64,000 nt of DNA from Proteles cristata cristata (GCA_017311185.1 JAESUZ010005115.1:496001-560000), one strand, 5' to 3'; numbered from the stretch's first letter, positions 34,446 to 47,262 are shown. The notes: generated from the letters alone by a model not told the origin. A program made the numbers and translations.

Positions 34446-35591
34446 AGTACCGCAAAATAGCCGTGATCATCTTCTTATGATGTCACCAAGCACGCCTTAT
34501 ACTTACATAGAACTTTAAAATATTAAACGTGCTTTTGCACTTGATGCTACGAAACAGAGAAAAATGGACGTGATGACTAGTATTACTTTTAAATTTCTGA
34601 CATATCAAGTTCAAGATAATCTTGCAGGTTCACATGAAACATCACCATTTACATGTCAATTGAAGCTTACTTTATAATAACCAAAGGCTAGCTAAGGCAA
34701 TTTGCCTTTGCTAGCAAATGAGTGAACCCAGGAGAATAATCTCGTGCGTGAGTGGGACAGAAGAGCTGGAATTCAGACTGGTTCATCTGGCCCCAGGTCT
34801 AGTGGTCTTTCAACCGGCCCACGTTGTGTACCCACGCGGTGCTGAACCCGGAGGTGGGAGATATTCTCATCTGACACCACATCCCAGCTTTGGTTTCTCC
34901 ACTTGGTGCTGAAATGCCCCTAAAACACTGTTAGAAGGATTTAAAAGTCTAAGAAGGAGGAAACATGTGAAACATTTAGAAAACACCTGGTCCAACCTCA
35001 TTTACAGATGTGAAAACCAAGGCTGAGGGAGAGGCCATGCCTTGACAGAAGAGGTGAGACCCTGGTGGAAGCCTTCAGGCTCCAATCACAGTGGACTGAG
35101 TACCCAAACCATCTCGGGGTGAGCCTCCTCAACTATGAGTGTTCCTCCACTAGTAGGCGCTGTTGCCTGAGCGTGAGGACTCTCTCCCTCCACACATGGT
35201 AAAGTTTCATTGTAAATGGGAGCATCCTGTGGGACATGGCAGTCCACAAGGATGCCTCCTGCATGATTCCAGAACAAGGGTAACTACATTACTATCTGAA
35301 ATAGCAGAATCAATCCATTTATATCTGAAACACCCTGGCCTGTTCTGGAGTTTTACATCCAAGTGTTCTGAAAATCAAAGGAATGGCCGCAGGATGTTTG
35401 GTAGTGGATTTTGCAGTGATACCTTGGGGCCATAAAAGGCCAGGCTCTGCTCCCGTCTGACCATACCCGGTCTGAACTGATTCATTTTTCTACACTGGAG
35501 TTACATATAATATTCATTTGCAAAGAGGCTTCTGCTTTATTTTGTTATTTACTTTTTTAAAGGGTAAATAAACACCCGTGTGGCATAAGTA
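34446..35591. other. Intronic sequence, weak MIR/L3-like scrap
   Basis: 'ctggtccaacctcatttaca' with 'gatgtgaaaaccaaggctga' near 34986-35030 looks like an ancient SINE/LINE tail. No exon. Confidence 0.35.
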
Positions 35592-35770
35592 GATCTCTGG
35601 TTAGAAGAACTGGGTTCTAATCCTGGCTCTATCATATATATAACCTGTGGCTTTGGGCAAGCTACTTGATCCACCTGAGTCAGTAGGTGCTACATACCTC
35701 AACAGTAATCCCAGCCCTAGGTGACTCAAAGGGTTACCAGGAGGAATTTAGATATTAAATTATAAACGAC
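35592..35770 (+). mobile_element. MIR SINE relic
   Basis: 'actgggttctaatcctggct', 'tgtggctttgggcaagctac' and 'caaagggttaccaggaggaa' follow MIR from the B-box to the 3' half. Confidence 0.8.
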
Positions 35771-37990
35771 AACAAAATGTAAGGAATTCCTCCAAGATAT
35801 ATCACTGTAAAATACACTTTTGTTATGAATGATGATATAAATCACATGCACAATAGAGCACAATGTACTTGTACATCTGGGCTTTTATCCAGAGTTCATA
35901 TTCTAAGGAATTCCTGTGTAATTCCACAAGATGGAATGCTGTCCTGGATGTAAGCAGACAGATTTTGAGGATCTAAGTTCCTTGGAAATGCTGGCAGTGC
36001 CGTTTCATGATCTCAGTGGAGTGGGCCGATGGATGCCATGAATATTTGACACATGATGTTACATCAGAGCTCAGAGGGAGACCCAGGCACCGAATCTTAG
36101 ACCTGCGACCATCTCTCTCTCTCCGCCCTCGCGCGTCTGTAAGATTCTCGTTGCTAAACTGCAGTCTGCATCGATTCTGTCTCCGGCACTTGCATAGCAA
36201 CACCGAGCTGAGTGCTAGAGTGACGTCTTGGGAACAGTTATTAATACACGTATGTATGCACACAGTATGTGGAAATATGCAAGATTGAAAGCAATTAGTG
36301 TATTACTTTTAGGTAATACTTCCCGCTGGGACTCTGCTCCTGAAAAAAAAAAAAAATCCCCATTCTCTCTGAAGAAGCTTGAACAGTCATCTGCTATCAT
36401 TTACCAGAATGTTTGGGATAAAAATGGTGTCAATTTTAAGGAAACCACACTTCTCCATTTTCTTTGTTAACATCTGAATAAAACATGAGAAGGTTCCCAC
36501 TTTTCCCCTCTCCCCTTTCATTCAGAGAAGTTCCTTCACAATCTTGCTTTGTGTAGGAGAAGAAATAAATAGCCACCCTTCTTTGGCACCTCCAGATTAG
36601 CAGAATCACTGAGTTTAAAAGCAGAAAAGTTTAAGTTTTGTTCTAATAAATTCCACTGGCTATCATCATTTCTGAGGTGCGGCACAACGTTTCATAATAA
36701 CAACACAGCAAGCAGCTGCCTTTCTACTTTGTAGGAGCTTAGAGTCCTGTGAGACCATGAGAGAACAGCAGAAGAAAGGCTCAGAAAGTGCTACAGGAAG
36801 GATCTGGTTGGGAACGAAGGGACATTTGTGGGACCATAGCGGAGTTTATAAAAATGGATCATTTCCTTAAGAAGCCATGTACCTGGGAAGGGCAGATCTT
36901 CTCTACATCCTCCGATAAGAGGTGTACATGGAATCAAGTGTTTCTCTCAGAACCTATCCAGGCTTTCATTTTTCATTCTTAGCTAAATTAGAGTAAGCCT
37001 GCCTGAGGGTAAGGAGAATCTGTTCAATGGTGATTTCTAGACAGCCCTTCAAGACCGCAAACTTGTTGAAACACTATAAAAGACATTAAATAAAAGAAAC
37101 AAGAAATGGGGTAATAGGCATGTTCTATTTATGTCAGCAGAGTATTTCTGGGAGAATCCTCTCGCACTAACGTAGTTTCCATTTTTAGATGATCATAGTT
37201 GGTAAACACATTTAATTTTTACAGGATGACTAATACCCAAGTGCCTAATAACTGGTGAGATAACACAAGGGTTCCTCCTTATGAAGGCTTATAGGGAGTG
37301 CTCCCAGAAATGATATAAATCCACAGAAACTGCACACAAACAGACCCGCTCCGTGATGTGTTCTTGCATCAGCTCCTGCTAAGTGCTTTTATTTGTAGTT
37401 CAGTCTTGGGCAAGAGATACCACACAGGGGGAGTGCAAAGTTGAAGGTCTTAAGCAAAAATTTGGACTGTAAACACAGCTTGGCATTATCAGCATTCTGT
37501 TAAGTTCAAAGAAGAGATAGTTACAACAAATACAGCTTGCTTTATTTCTGAAACAAAACTGTGCACATATTTGTGGCCATACTACTAATTAACCTGTAGA
37601 TTGTTCCTTTCATCTCATCAGTGTGTTTTCTTCCCCCTGTTACAACATGTTGGGGTTATTTTTTCCCATCTGGAATATACTCAAACTGTTCTCTTGTAGG
37701 CAGTAGGGAGTAGAATATGGTGCTAGCGATAAAGGACGAGAGAGACTGAGGAAGATTAAAGGAACTATATATGTACAATAGCTAGGCTGGAGGATGACTA
37801 AGGAGTGTCATGATGATGGTCTATATATATATGAAAGGTGTAAACACCAAGGAGTAATTTAGCTTGCTGCAGGTAGTACAAATGGGAGCATAGTGTCTTT
37901 TAAAGGAAATAAAAGATGGCTATTAAATAAAAAAAAGTAAACATAGAAGACATTATCCATGGGACACAGCAAGCCTGGAACAGAAGAGTG
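35771..37990. other. Repeat-poor intronic block with CpG cluster
   Basis: No transposon was recognised over 2.2 kb. It contains the CpG-rich patch listed at 36089-36225 and an A14 run at 36342-36355. Confidence 0.4.
36089..36225. promoter_or_regulatory. Local CpG cluster with a CRE-like site, candidate element
   Basis: Eleven CpG dinucleotides fall in about 137 bases, including cctcgcgcgtctg, against a CpG-poor intron. A TGACGTC core (CRE-like) sits at 36220-36226. No repeat family explains it. Regulatory function is inference only. Confidence 0.3.
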
Positions 37991-38004
37991 GAAAAGCAAT
38001 GGTA

Positions 38005-38095
38005 TTAGTGGAGATATGGATGTGTGACCTTGGAGAGGTTATTTAGCCATCTTTGGCCTCAGATCCCTCTTCCATAAATTAGAGTCACAACTAGA
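38005..38095 (+). mobile_element. MIR SINE relic (partial)
   Basis: 'gtgtgaccttggagaggtta', 'tggcctcagatccctcttcc', 'ataaattagagtcacaac' match the MIR core. Confidence 0.65.
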
Positions 38096-38161
38096 ATCAG
38101 AACTTTTAAGAATGTGCTCCAAGGAACCCTAAGATCTTAAGGATTCAGCTACAATGAATCT

Positions 38162-38394
38162 TTTTTTTTTTTTAAATTTTTTTAATGTTTTATTTATTTC
38201 TAGGAGAGAGAGAGAGAGAGACAGCGTGAGCAGGGAGGGTCAGAGAGAGAGGGAGTCACAGACTGAAACAGGCTCCAGGCTCTGAGCTGGCAGTCAGCAC
38301 AGGGCCCGACGCGGGGCTCGAACCCACAAACCATGAGATCATGACCTAAGCGAAAGTCGGACGCTTAACCGACTAAGCCACCCAGGCGCCCCAA
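38162..38394 (-). mobile_element. CAN SINE, young subfamily
   Basis: Full-length, ending gactaagccacccaggcgcc. A perfect 17-bp duplication tcagctacaatgaatct lies at 38145-38161 and 38395-38411. Confidence 0.96.
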
Positions 38395-38411
38395 TCAGCT
38401 ACAATGAATCT

Positions 38412-39539
38412 TGAGAATAGGAAGAAGGGTGGGGGGGAGGGGTGATTGACCAGACCCCTTATTTTTTTTCATCTGTAAGCCATTCACTTCCTTGTAATAG
38501 TTTTTCAAAAATTTACGGACAAAAAGGTTTACCTAAGAAATCTGCCTACTTAATGAAGTGTTACCTCTTAAACTGGTTTTAGACCCATTCCCATTGGCAG
38601 GGCTCCTGACAAGGCAACAGAGTCACTGAGATTATGCTTCCAGAAAATGTTTATTTTCTGGCCGACACAGCAGATAGAGCAAGAAGACAGGCCCTTGTGG
38701 AGTTCACAGTCCAAATGAACTTCTAAAGTAGGATGGCCAAATATTAATAAATGAAGAAAAGAATAACCCATGCAATTCCATGAGTCAATTCAATTTAATA
38801 TTTATTGAGCATCTAACTGCCAATCCTAAAGACTCCTGATACCTCATATAGAGGGTAAACATTCAAATTACACAGGTATCGAGGATTTACTATGTGTCAG
38901 GCACTCTGTGTCAAACTCGGATCCTCAGTGTCCACATTAGAGGCTCCTCAGTCATCTGTTTCTGTGCACAATCAACCAAAACCACTATGAGCACAGCCCT
39001 TCTGCTCCAACCTGCTATGGGAGTCAGTGGTATTGGATCCCAAATTGAATCATATCATTTGAATTTGTTATTGCAATTGTACTATTCAATTAATGATTAT
39101 ATAGATGAATAAAAGAGTGAACATGTTTAATTTTTAAAAATAACATCTAAGTAGAATGCTTTGGGGAAGTTCCATAAGGACATTTTGCTTGGAAAAAAAA
39201 AAGATAAACTGTTCAGTTAGTTATGGATAAGCAACCTTAAATAATTGGCATAAAAACAGAAAGCTTAAACATCACAAAGAATTCTGCACTCACATTTCAC
39301 AAATGTCTTTAAGTTCTTGCTCTCCTTTTAAAAGGAACCCAAACCAGAAACTGTTGGAGAATTCATCATGATATTATGCACTATGACTCATGCAAGATGA
39401 AAAGCCAACAGACTTAACTCAAATATACGTTGGCCATGTTTTTTTAAATGATGAAATATAGTTTTTGTTATTTATTAAAATAATCTTTACTGGGGTAGAC
39501 TTTTCATGTCATAAATGAGTCCATTTAAATTGTGAATTT
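38412..39539. other. Intronic sequence, nothing certain
   Basis: A G-rich run at 38428-38442 and AT-rich text. No exon. Confidence 0.4.
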
Positions 39540-41360
39540 TAATAAATTTTAATTAATTAATAGGTTCTTGTAAGTCCAGCCAGGATCAAATTCTAGAACA
39601 TTCCCACTATCGTAAAATGGTCCCTTATGCCACATTATGTAAATCCTTTCCTCTAGCCTCAGGAAACCACTGATTGTTCCCTGTCATGATTGATTAAATG
39701 TGTCTTTTCCAGGATTTCATAAAGATGGAAGTACATATTCTTTTTCAGCATAAAGTTTGTGAGGTTTTCCCATGTTGCTATACTCATTAGAAGTTCATTT
39801 TCTTATTACTGATGGGTGGCATTTGGCTATAAAAAATATAGCACAATTTGTTCATTCACCTATTGATAAACATTTGAGTTGTTTCCAGTTTTTGGCCATT
39901 GCAAATAAAGCTGCTATAAATTTTTGTATGCAAATCTTTCTATAGAAAAAAAGTTTTCATTTTCCTTGGGTCAATATACGGAAGACAAAAGGTGAGGACA
40001 TATGGGGAATACGTGTTTAACTTTTTAAGATGCTACCAAACTGTGGTTGTACCACTTTGCATCCTCACCAACAATGTGGGAGAATTCCAGTTTCTCCATC
40101 TTCTTTCTAGTTGACACCTGGTAACTAGAATGTCATTCTTCTGAATGTTAGCCATTCAAATCAATGCGTAGATGTATCTCCCAGGGGTTAAAGTTTACGT
40201 TTCTCTGATGACTAAAGAGTAGAGTATTTTTCATTTGCTTCTTGGTTATCTGTATATCTGATTTAGAAAAGTATCTGTTCAAATGTTCTGCCTAGATCAA
40301 AGAGGTCGATATCTGTTTCCTCCTGTAGGATTTTGCTGTTATCTCACATTTAGGTGTTTAAGGAAACATCAACAAAACCAAAAGGCAACCGATGGAATGG
40401 GAGAAGATATTTGCAAATGACATCTAGGATACAGGGTTAGTATCCAAAATCCATAGAGTACTTACCAAACTCAACACCCAAAAGACAAATAACCCAGTGA
40501 AAAAATGGGCAGAAGACACGAATAGAAAAGTTTCCAAAGAAGACATCCAGATGGCTAACAGACACATGAAAAGATGCTCAACATCACTCGTCATCAGGGA
40601 AATACAAATCAAAATCACAATGAGATACTACTTCCAACGTGCCAGAATGGCTACAATTAACAACTCAGGAGACAACAGATGTTGGTGAAGATTTGGAGAA
40701 AAAGGAACCCTTTTGCACTGTTGGTGGGAATGTAAACTGGTGCAGCCACTCTAAAAAACAGTATGGAAGTTCCTCAAAAAATTAAAAACAGAACAACCCT
40801 ATGATCTAGCAATTGCACTACTAGGTACTTATCCAAAGGATACAAAAATTCAAAGGAGTACATGCATCCCAATGTTTACAGCAGCACTATCAACAATGGC
40901 CAAACTAAGGAACAAGCCCAAATGTCCATCAACTGATGAATGGATGAAGAAGATGTGGTATATATGCACAACAGAATACTACTCGATGATGAAAAAGGAT
41001 GGAATCTTGTCATTTGCAACAATGTGGATGGAACCAGAGGGTATTGTACTAAGTGAACTAAATCAGTCAGAGAAAGATATCCATATGATTTTGCTCATAT
41101 GTGAAATTTGAGAAACAAAACAGATGAGCATAGGGAAGAAAAATAAAATTAAAACTCAGAAGGAGGCAAACCATAAGAGACTCTTAAGTACAGAGAATAA
41201 GCTGAGGGTTGCTGTAAGGGAAGTGGTTGAGGGGATGGGTTAAATGGGTGGTGGGTTGTAAGGAGGGCTCTTTTTGGAATGAGCAATGGGTGTTATATGT
41301 AAGTGATGAATCACTGGATTCTACTTCTGAGGCTAAGACTACACTGTTAGCTAACTTCAA

Positions 41361-41361
41361 T

Positions 41362-41414
<53 letters not shown>
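41361..41414. repeat. (TTTA)n microsatellite
   Basis: About thirteen TTTA units formed from the A-rich tail of the SINE inserted here in reverse orientation. Confidence 0.95.
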
Positions 41415-41418
<4 letters not shown>

Positions 41419-41629
41419 AATGTTTTATTTATTTCTAGGAGAGAGAGAGAGAGAAACAGTGTGAGCAGGGGAGGGTCAGAGAGAGAGGGAGTCACAGACT
41501 GAAACAGACTCCAGGCTCTGGGCTGGCAGTCAGCACAGAGTCCGACACGGGGCTGGAACCCACAAACCGCGAGATCATGACCTAAGCGAAAGTTGGACGC
41601 TTAACCGACTAAGCCACCCAGGCGCCCCA
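41365..41629 (-). mobile_element. CAN SINE, young subfamily, in L1 tail
   Basis: Ends gactaagccacccaggcgcc. The duplication ttcaattta lies at 41356-41364 and 41630-41638, inside the 3' tail of the carnivore L1. The tail has expanded to (TTTA)n. Confidence 0.95.
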
Positions 41630-42340
41630 TTCAATTTAAATTTAAAAATATAATAAGAAAATAAAATGATAGTAGTGGAAAAACATTTTGCCTATTTTTT
41701 AATCAAACTGTTCGCATTCTTTTGTAGAATTCATTTTATATTCTGGACACAGTTCCTTTACCAGCTACATATATGCTGTACTTATTTTCTCCCAGTATGT
41801 GTCTTACGGTTTCATTTTTTAAATGACACCTTTAGGGAAACAGCTGTTAACTTTTTTTCTTTCCTGTGTTAACTTTTTTCTTCGTATCTTCTCTAGGAAA
41901 TGTTTGCCTCCCCCAACATCATAACGATTTTCTATGTTTTCTTTAAAAAGTTATATATTTTAGCTTTCACATTGAGGTCTATGCCTGAAAATGTGCAAGG
42001 CCTTTACCGTGAGAATCAAGAAACATTGCTGAGAGAAATTAAAGAAGATCAAAGTAATAGGAGAGATATACCATGTTCATGTATTGGAAGACGAAATTGT
42101 TAAACTTTCATTTCTTCCTTATTTCATTTATTAAGTGTAAATCCTTCCAGAGTTTATTGGCATGCATTGACAAGCTGATTGTAAAATTTAGATGGAAATG
42201 CAAAGAATGCAGCAGATTAGTCTGCATGATTTTGAAAAAGGAGAACAAAGTTGGATGACTTATATTACCTGAAATCAAGATTTGCTCTAAAGCCAGAGTA
42301 ATTCAAACAGTGGGGCACTGGCACAGAGAAAGGGATAAAT

Positions 42341-44229
42341 GTAAACATATTGAAATTACATTTATGTAATTTTTCTCTCCCTTGTATACTTTCTCTCTTC
42401 CTCTCTTCTTCCCTCCCTCCATCTCTCTCAATTCGGATTCCTCAATTCAAAGTGCATTTTGATTAGCTCAGTGGACCCAAATGCATTGAAGGAGGTTCTC
42501 TTGTATTTTTTCCATAAAGTTTTGCCCTAAAATTTTAAAGTTTTAGGTGAAGTAACATGTTATGCAAAATACCATGCTTCTTTTGTGTATTTCCTCTACA
42601 AAGATATTAAAAACTATATTTTAACTTTTTTTTTCTGATGGTACAAAACATGCTTATGTCTTTTTATTTATTTTCTCTTCCAGAAGGCATCTGTATACAT
42701 CTTGAAGTAAATTAATGTTTTGGCCCAAATGTGTTTATTTGCTAAAACCAATAATTTTGCACGGTCATGGAAACTAAGAAGTGGCAGTGGATCAGCAGAG
42801 AAATTTTTAATTTTGTCAAGGGATCAAAATTAGTATCTGGTTTTTGATGTTAAACAAAGAAAAACACTTTATTTTCTTCCTGGCAGGAAAAAATGATGAT
42901 CATTTTGCAACTCACAAAAATCAAATTTAAAAGTGTTTCATTATGATGAAGTCATCTCCCATGGATTGCCACAGAAAGATATGAATTTTACAGCCTGCTA
43001 AGCACATCAAATAAGTTTAACTGTAAGATCACAATCGGAAGACAAAAGACTTGTAAAATGGTTCTTACCCTATGAATTCAGGCTTATTTTTCATTTCTTG
43101 CCATTTATCGTGCTTGAAATATTTAAAGTAAGTTATGAGGTCTTAAAAGTATAAAGCACTCCCTATAAAGAAATGTTCTTCAGTAATAAGTGAGTGTAAT
43201 ATTTCTAACTCTGGAATAAAATATTCATAATGGATTAATGTGAAAGGATAGAGACACAATTAATATAATTTCTCTTTATGAAAACTGGTGTCAAACACCG
43301 GGCTTGGTATGCTCTAATAGAAACTATGGATGTAGCAAAGCATAAAATATTGCACTTTTTTCTTGCAGACCTAAAATGTGAAAGTCTATCCTGAAGCCCA
43401 CAGATAGACCCACTTACTCACTGTTATTATCATGAGCAAATTAAAGTTCAGAGCCCATTAAGTAACACACAGTCCCTATTGCCAAAGCAACATTTAGTAA
43501 ACTACAGCAACAGAGTAATTGGCTTGATGGTGCCTGTGTTAATGTCCACATTAGCTCTCATAATGACAATCTGGAGGAAATTGCTTTATAGAGTCTGTTA
43601 GTACATATGGGGAATATTTGGGCTTTGGGTTGACATGGATACAATACTGCTGATTTTTGTGGACATTTAGCCTGAGAAGCAAAAGACAAATTTTTTTAGG
43701 ATTCTTTTGTGTCAGCAAACTTAAGCCAATGATGGCCACTGAATGACAGTCATTGACCACTGAATGATAGTCATTGATCATATACTTTTACTAAATGTGA
43801 GCTACAGAAAACCTAAGAAGTAACTTTCAGAGATTGCTATAAAATGGCACTGTTGTCATTATTAGCAAGCAATCATTTAAAGGATTACTCTGAATACAGG
43901 TCTTTAGCAGGAGATAAAGATAGGATGGCCATAATTCAAAGGCCTATTGACAATTCTGGTCTCATAGACCAGAAAAACAGGCTATGAGCCAAAACAGGCT
44001 CATAGATAACACTGTTATATCCACATAGATCTGGTTTATCAAAGACATGTGTGATCCTGAAGTAACACTCTCATCTGTAGTTATAAGCCCATTCTCCTAG
44101 ACGGGAACCGACTTTGAAGAATTAGATTTATCTTATCACCTTTTCCCCCTATTTCCCTAGAATTCCATCTCTTAAGGAATTACGTGTTGACGCACACTTT
44201 GTAATTTAAAACCCTTCAATATAGGACCA
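42341..44229. other. AT-rich intronic block
   Basis: No exon or clear repeat was recognised. 'gaatgacagtcattgaccact' type short duplications occur at 43740-43775. Confidence 0.4.
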
Positions 44230-44780
44230 CCGATCCTCCAACCTTAAAAGGAACAAGTGATTTTCCTTCTTGACTTCTGCTTCTCAAGTCTCCAAGTTTT
44301 CCAACCTCTACATCTTTAAGTTAGTCCTACCTTCTTGACGCCCTGCATCTCATTTTCACCAGTCACACCCACGTTATTATCCAACACCTGTGTCATATAC
44401 TGTTTTCTCCTAGAAACCAGGTGAGAAATCCTTTTTGCTTCCTCCCTCCCTCCTTTCTCTCCGTCTTTGTAATGAATACTGCAATGTTTCCCCTTCTGTC
44501 AATTGCACGCTTAAAACCTTGGCCCATTTTTGTTTGGTTGTTCGTAAAGCCTTTCTCTGTATCTCCAAAGTATACATGGCATCTCCTTTCTTCAAATTAT
44601 TGTTGCGGTTTTAACTCTTATCAGGCAATCATATTAATTCAATCTGTACTACAGGCACTTATATATGTGTCTCATCTCCCCCATAAGATCTTGAAGAACA
44701 TTTTCAGCAAAAAACTATATTCATTTGTTTCTATATTCCATGTGGATCCCAATCAAAGCCTGATATCAGGAAGATTTCAA
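44230..44780 (+). mobile_element. Possible L2 LINE relic
   Basis: C/T-rich L2-like text with 'gtctcatctcccccataaga', 'tcttgaagaacattttcagc' near the end. A 137-codon open frame (44421-44834) lies on it, but shows no recognisable domain, so it is not called a gene. Confidence 0.4.
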
Positions 44781-45259
44781 ATAAGTGTATGCAATGACAA
44801 GCCACCATTTTTGACAAATTTTTTAAAAACTTAATTAGATAGCACGTCTTTGGAAGAAAGGAGTTTGATACTTATGCCAGCTACTGTTCTCATAGTAAGA
44901 GTTGAAAGGTGTATCACTAATTGGTTTATAGGAATTATGTCTTGCCATGTCAAACGAAGAAATGAAATGAATGTAATTTTCACAACAAAAGTCAAATATA
45001 CATAGCATCAGGGATCCAATTAAATATTCATAATTAAGAGTTAGGGGACACACCAGAGAGCTTGATGTAGCAACTAAGAAACTATTTATATTTATTATTA
45101 AAGAGCAGCCTAACTCTGTTTAGAATCAAGTAACTGTTTAGAAATGGGGAGCCCTTGTACCTCTGTAAGAACTACCACAGAGCTGTGGGTTCACTGGTAG
45201 GGTAGAACAAAATTGCCCACGTAGTCTGTTACATTAATATGTTAAACAAAACCATTCAT
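44781..45259. other. Intronic sequence, nothing recognised
   Basis: AT-rich, with no exon. Confidence 0.4.
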
Positions 45260-45498
45260 AGCATGGCTTTTGAAGTCATTGTCTCTTTAAAACCTGACTG
45301 AGTCAACTAATCTGTTGTGTCTCATGGGATAAGTCACCTAACCTATCTGGGCATAAGTTTCCTTATCTGTAAAACATGCATATAATTGAACCTATTTAAT
45401 TAGAACTGCTGTGAGAATTACATAGGTCAGTGCATAAAAAGAACATTGGATAGCGCCTGGGCACATAAATAAGTACCACCTTTACTGTTGCTGTTATT
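45260..45498 (+). mobile_element. MIR SINE relic
   Basis: 'gataagtcacctaacctatc', 'gggcataagtttccttatct', 'aactgctgtgagaattacat', 'cgcctgggcacataaataag' follow MIR to its 3' end. Confidence 0.8.
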
Positions 45499-45536
45499 GT
45501 CAAAGAGTCTGTAGACTCTCTATGTGATTGATTCTT

Positions 45537-45767
45537 TGTTTAAAAATTATTATTATTTTTTATTTCTGAGAGAGAAAGAGAGAGACAGTGTGAGCAGGGG
45601 AGAGTCAGAGAGAGAGGGAGATACAGAATCTGAAACAGGCTCTAGGCTCCAGGCTCTGAGCTGGCTGTCAGCACAGAGCCTGACACAGGGCTCGAACCCA
45701 CGCACCATGAGATCATGACCTGAGCTGAAGTGAGACGCTTAACCAACTGAGCCACCCAGGCGACCCA
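45537..45767 (-). mobile_element. CAN SINE, intermediate age
   Basis: Ends ctgagccacccaggcgaccc. The duplication tctatgtgattgattctt (45519-45536) versus tctatgtgactgattctt (45768-45785) has one mismatch in 18. Confidence 0.95.
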
Positions 45768-45785
45768 TCTATGTGACTGATTCTT

Positions 45786-46749
45786 ATCCTTTGGAAATAA
45801 CACTGCTGAGGACTTGTTTGCTATAAAATTTTATTTTCTTATAATAACAGATAAAGATGGTGGACTATGCACACAACTGCATTCCAGGACTCTACTGAAA
45901 CAAAACCACACAGGTATCAAAAATAATGATGGCAAAATGTAGGGGAAAGGGGAAGAAGAGAAGGAGAATGTGCACGGGAGAGGGAGGTAATAACAGACAA
46001 GATGTTCCAATTTATGTCTGGAATAAGAAACAAAATCAAATGAGGACATATTGATTATATGGAACAGGCTGCATCTGAGAATAAGGCAGGATAGCCTGTA
46101 AAGAGGAAAAATGAAGGTTGAACTGTAGACCACTCAAGCAGCATGGACTTTTCTCCTCCAAGGGTTTCCTAGACACTATGACTACAATTTCAGTCTGAAT
46201 CACAGGGTTGGAAAAGGTGCACTAAGCCTTTTCAGTCCCATATCTAGAGGGAACTGCCACATTTCCTAAGGCTGTTAAACAGTTCAAAAGTTCATGATGG
46301 GTATATTCAACAAGAAACCATAGCCAAAGTCAGTCAAAAATCACTCGGGTGCTGAAGTGGTGTCTGAATCTAGAACTGCCTAAGACCCATATCATAGCTG
46401 AGGGCATGTGGGAAGGAAGCATATGGCATGAGTGATTTCTTAGTTCTCTTCCAGTAGAGTGAAAAGGGGTGATTATTGGGGAGGAGTTCTGAAATTCACC
46501 CACGGGGAAATTAATCGGGGGTGTTTATCTGTCTACCAGGATTGGCAGGCCCATGGGTACACTAACTAGGAAGGACTTAGTAAAATATTATCTCATAGAA
46601 GCTTTGGGCCAGAAGAAATAATTCTAACCAATCTCGCTGGATTCTAGGATCCAGGGCCCTGACACTCAGGCTAGGGGGTCTCTTGACTATGCCACTCACA
46701 ACCTCCTTTACTTGTTCTATACATTCTTATTTTGCCAGTTAGCTCTACT
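45786..46749. other. Intronic sequence, nothing certain
   Basis: Purine-rich patch near 45935-46000 (aggggaaaggggaagaagag). No exon. Confidence 0.4.
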
Positions 46750-47228
46750 TCTTTTTTGGAAAAGTGTTTTATGATTCTAAACATAACATGTGTTCATTAC
46801 AGATAACTTGAAAATGAAGAAAAGTGATGTAGAAAATTATAATCATATAATCTGACTATTAAGAAATAGTCTTCACATTTTAAAATATGTTCTCTTAAAG
46901 AATGTATTCTATATTTTTTACATAAATTTGACTATACATATTTACATAAATTTGACTATACAAATTTGACTACAATTTGATTTATACATAAGAGTCTAAT
47001 CTATTTCCCTCCAAAGAAGAGCATTTTCTAAATATATTAAATTATTCAAACATAGTATTTTAATAATGTCCTATTATTTGGGGTCTATGATATATTATAA
47101 AACAAATCCCCATTTTTGGTCATTTAGACTATATATTTTTCATTATAAATTGTTCCTCAGGGAATTCTTTTGCAAATAAATTTTGTTCAAATTTGTATTT
47201 TCTTAGGTTAGGTATTTATCTTCATATG

Positions 47229-47262
47229 TATATCTATCTATCTGTCTGTCTATCTATCTGTA
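47229..47262. repeat. (TATC/TGTC)n microsatellite
   Basis: Tetranucleotide tatc units with a tgtc interruption, inside the old L1. Confidence 0.9.

Larger units (their letters stand above)
40294..41640 (+). mobile_element. Carnivore L1 3' end with short 5' inversion, inside older L1
   Basis: 40294-40358 is inverted ('agatcaaagaggtcgatatc'), and sense L1 begins near 40359 ('aaggaaacatcaacaaaacc'). It continues through the end of ORF2 (C-terminal frame 40872-41111) and the carnivore 3' UTR ('gcaaaccataagagactctt', 'gatgaatcactggattctac'). The tail is split by a SINE at 41365. A worn duplication aaatgttctgcct / aacattttgcct near 40281-40293 and 41690 marks its insertion site. Confidence 0.75.
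39540..42340 (-). mobile_element. Old L1 with 5' inversion (host of nested insertions)
   Basis: From 39540 to 40293 and again from 41680 to about 41995 the sequence is the reverse complement of an old L1 3' half: 'gtttccagtttttggccatt', 'gcaaataaagctgctataaa', then 'tctggacacagttcctttac'. From about 42000 to 42340 it flips to the sense strand and reads as ORF2 ('gagagaaattaaagaagatc', 'gacaagctgattgtaaaatt'), the part lying just upstream in L1. This order is the signature of twin priming. All frames are broken. Confidence 0.75.

Noticed and set aside
40872..41111. 79-codon frame resembling a reverse-transcriptase C-terminus
   Set aside because: It is the end of ORF2 in a truncated carnivore L1, not a cellular gene.
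39540..42340. Strand switches first read as an assembly error
   Set aside because: Both switches fall where twin priming of L1 predicts, and SINE duplications within the region are intact, so a biological origin is simpler.
44421..44834. 137-codon open frame on the plus strand
   Set aside because: Composition is hydrophobic and T-rich as expected from C/T-rich L2-like DNA. There is no recognisable motif, family or splice support.
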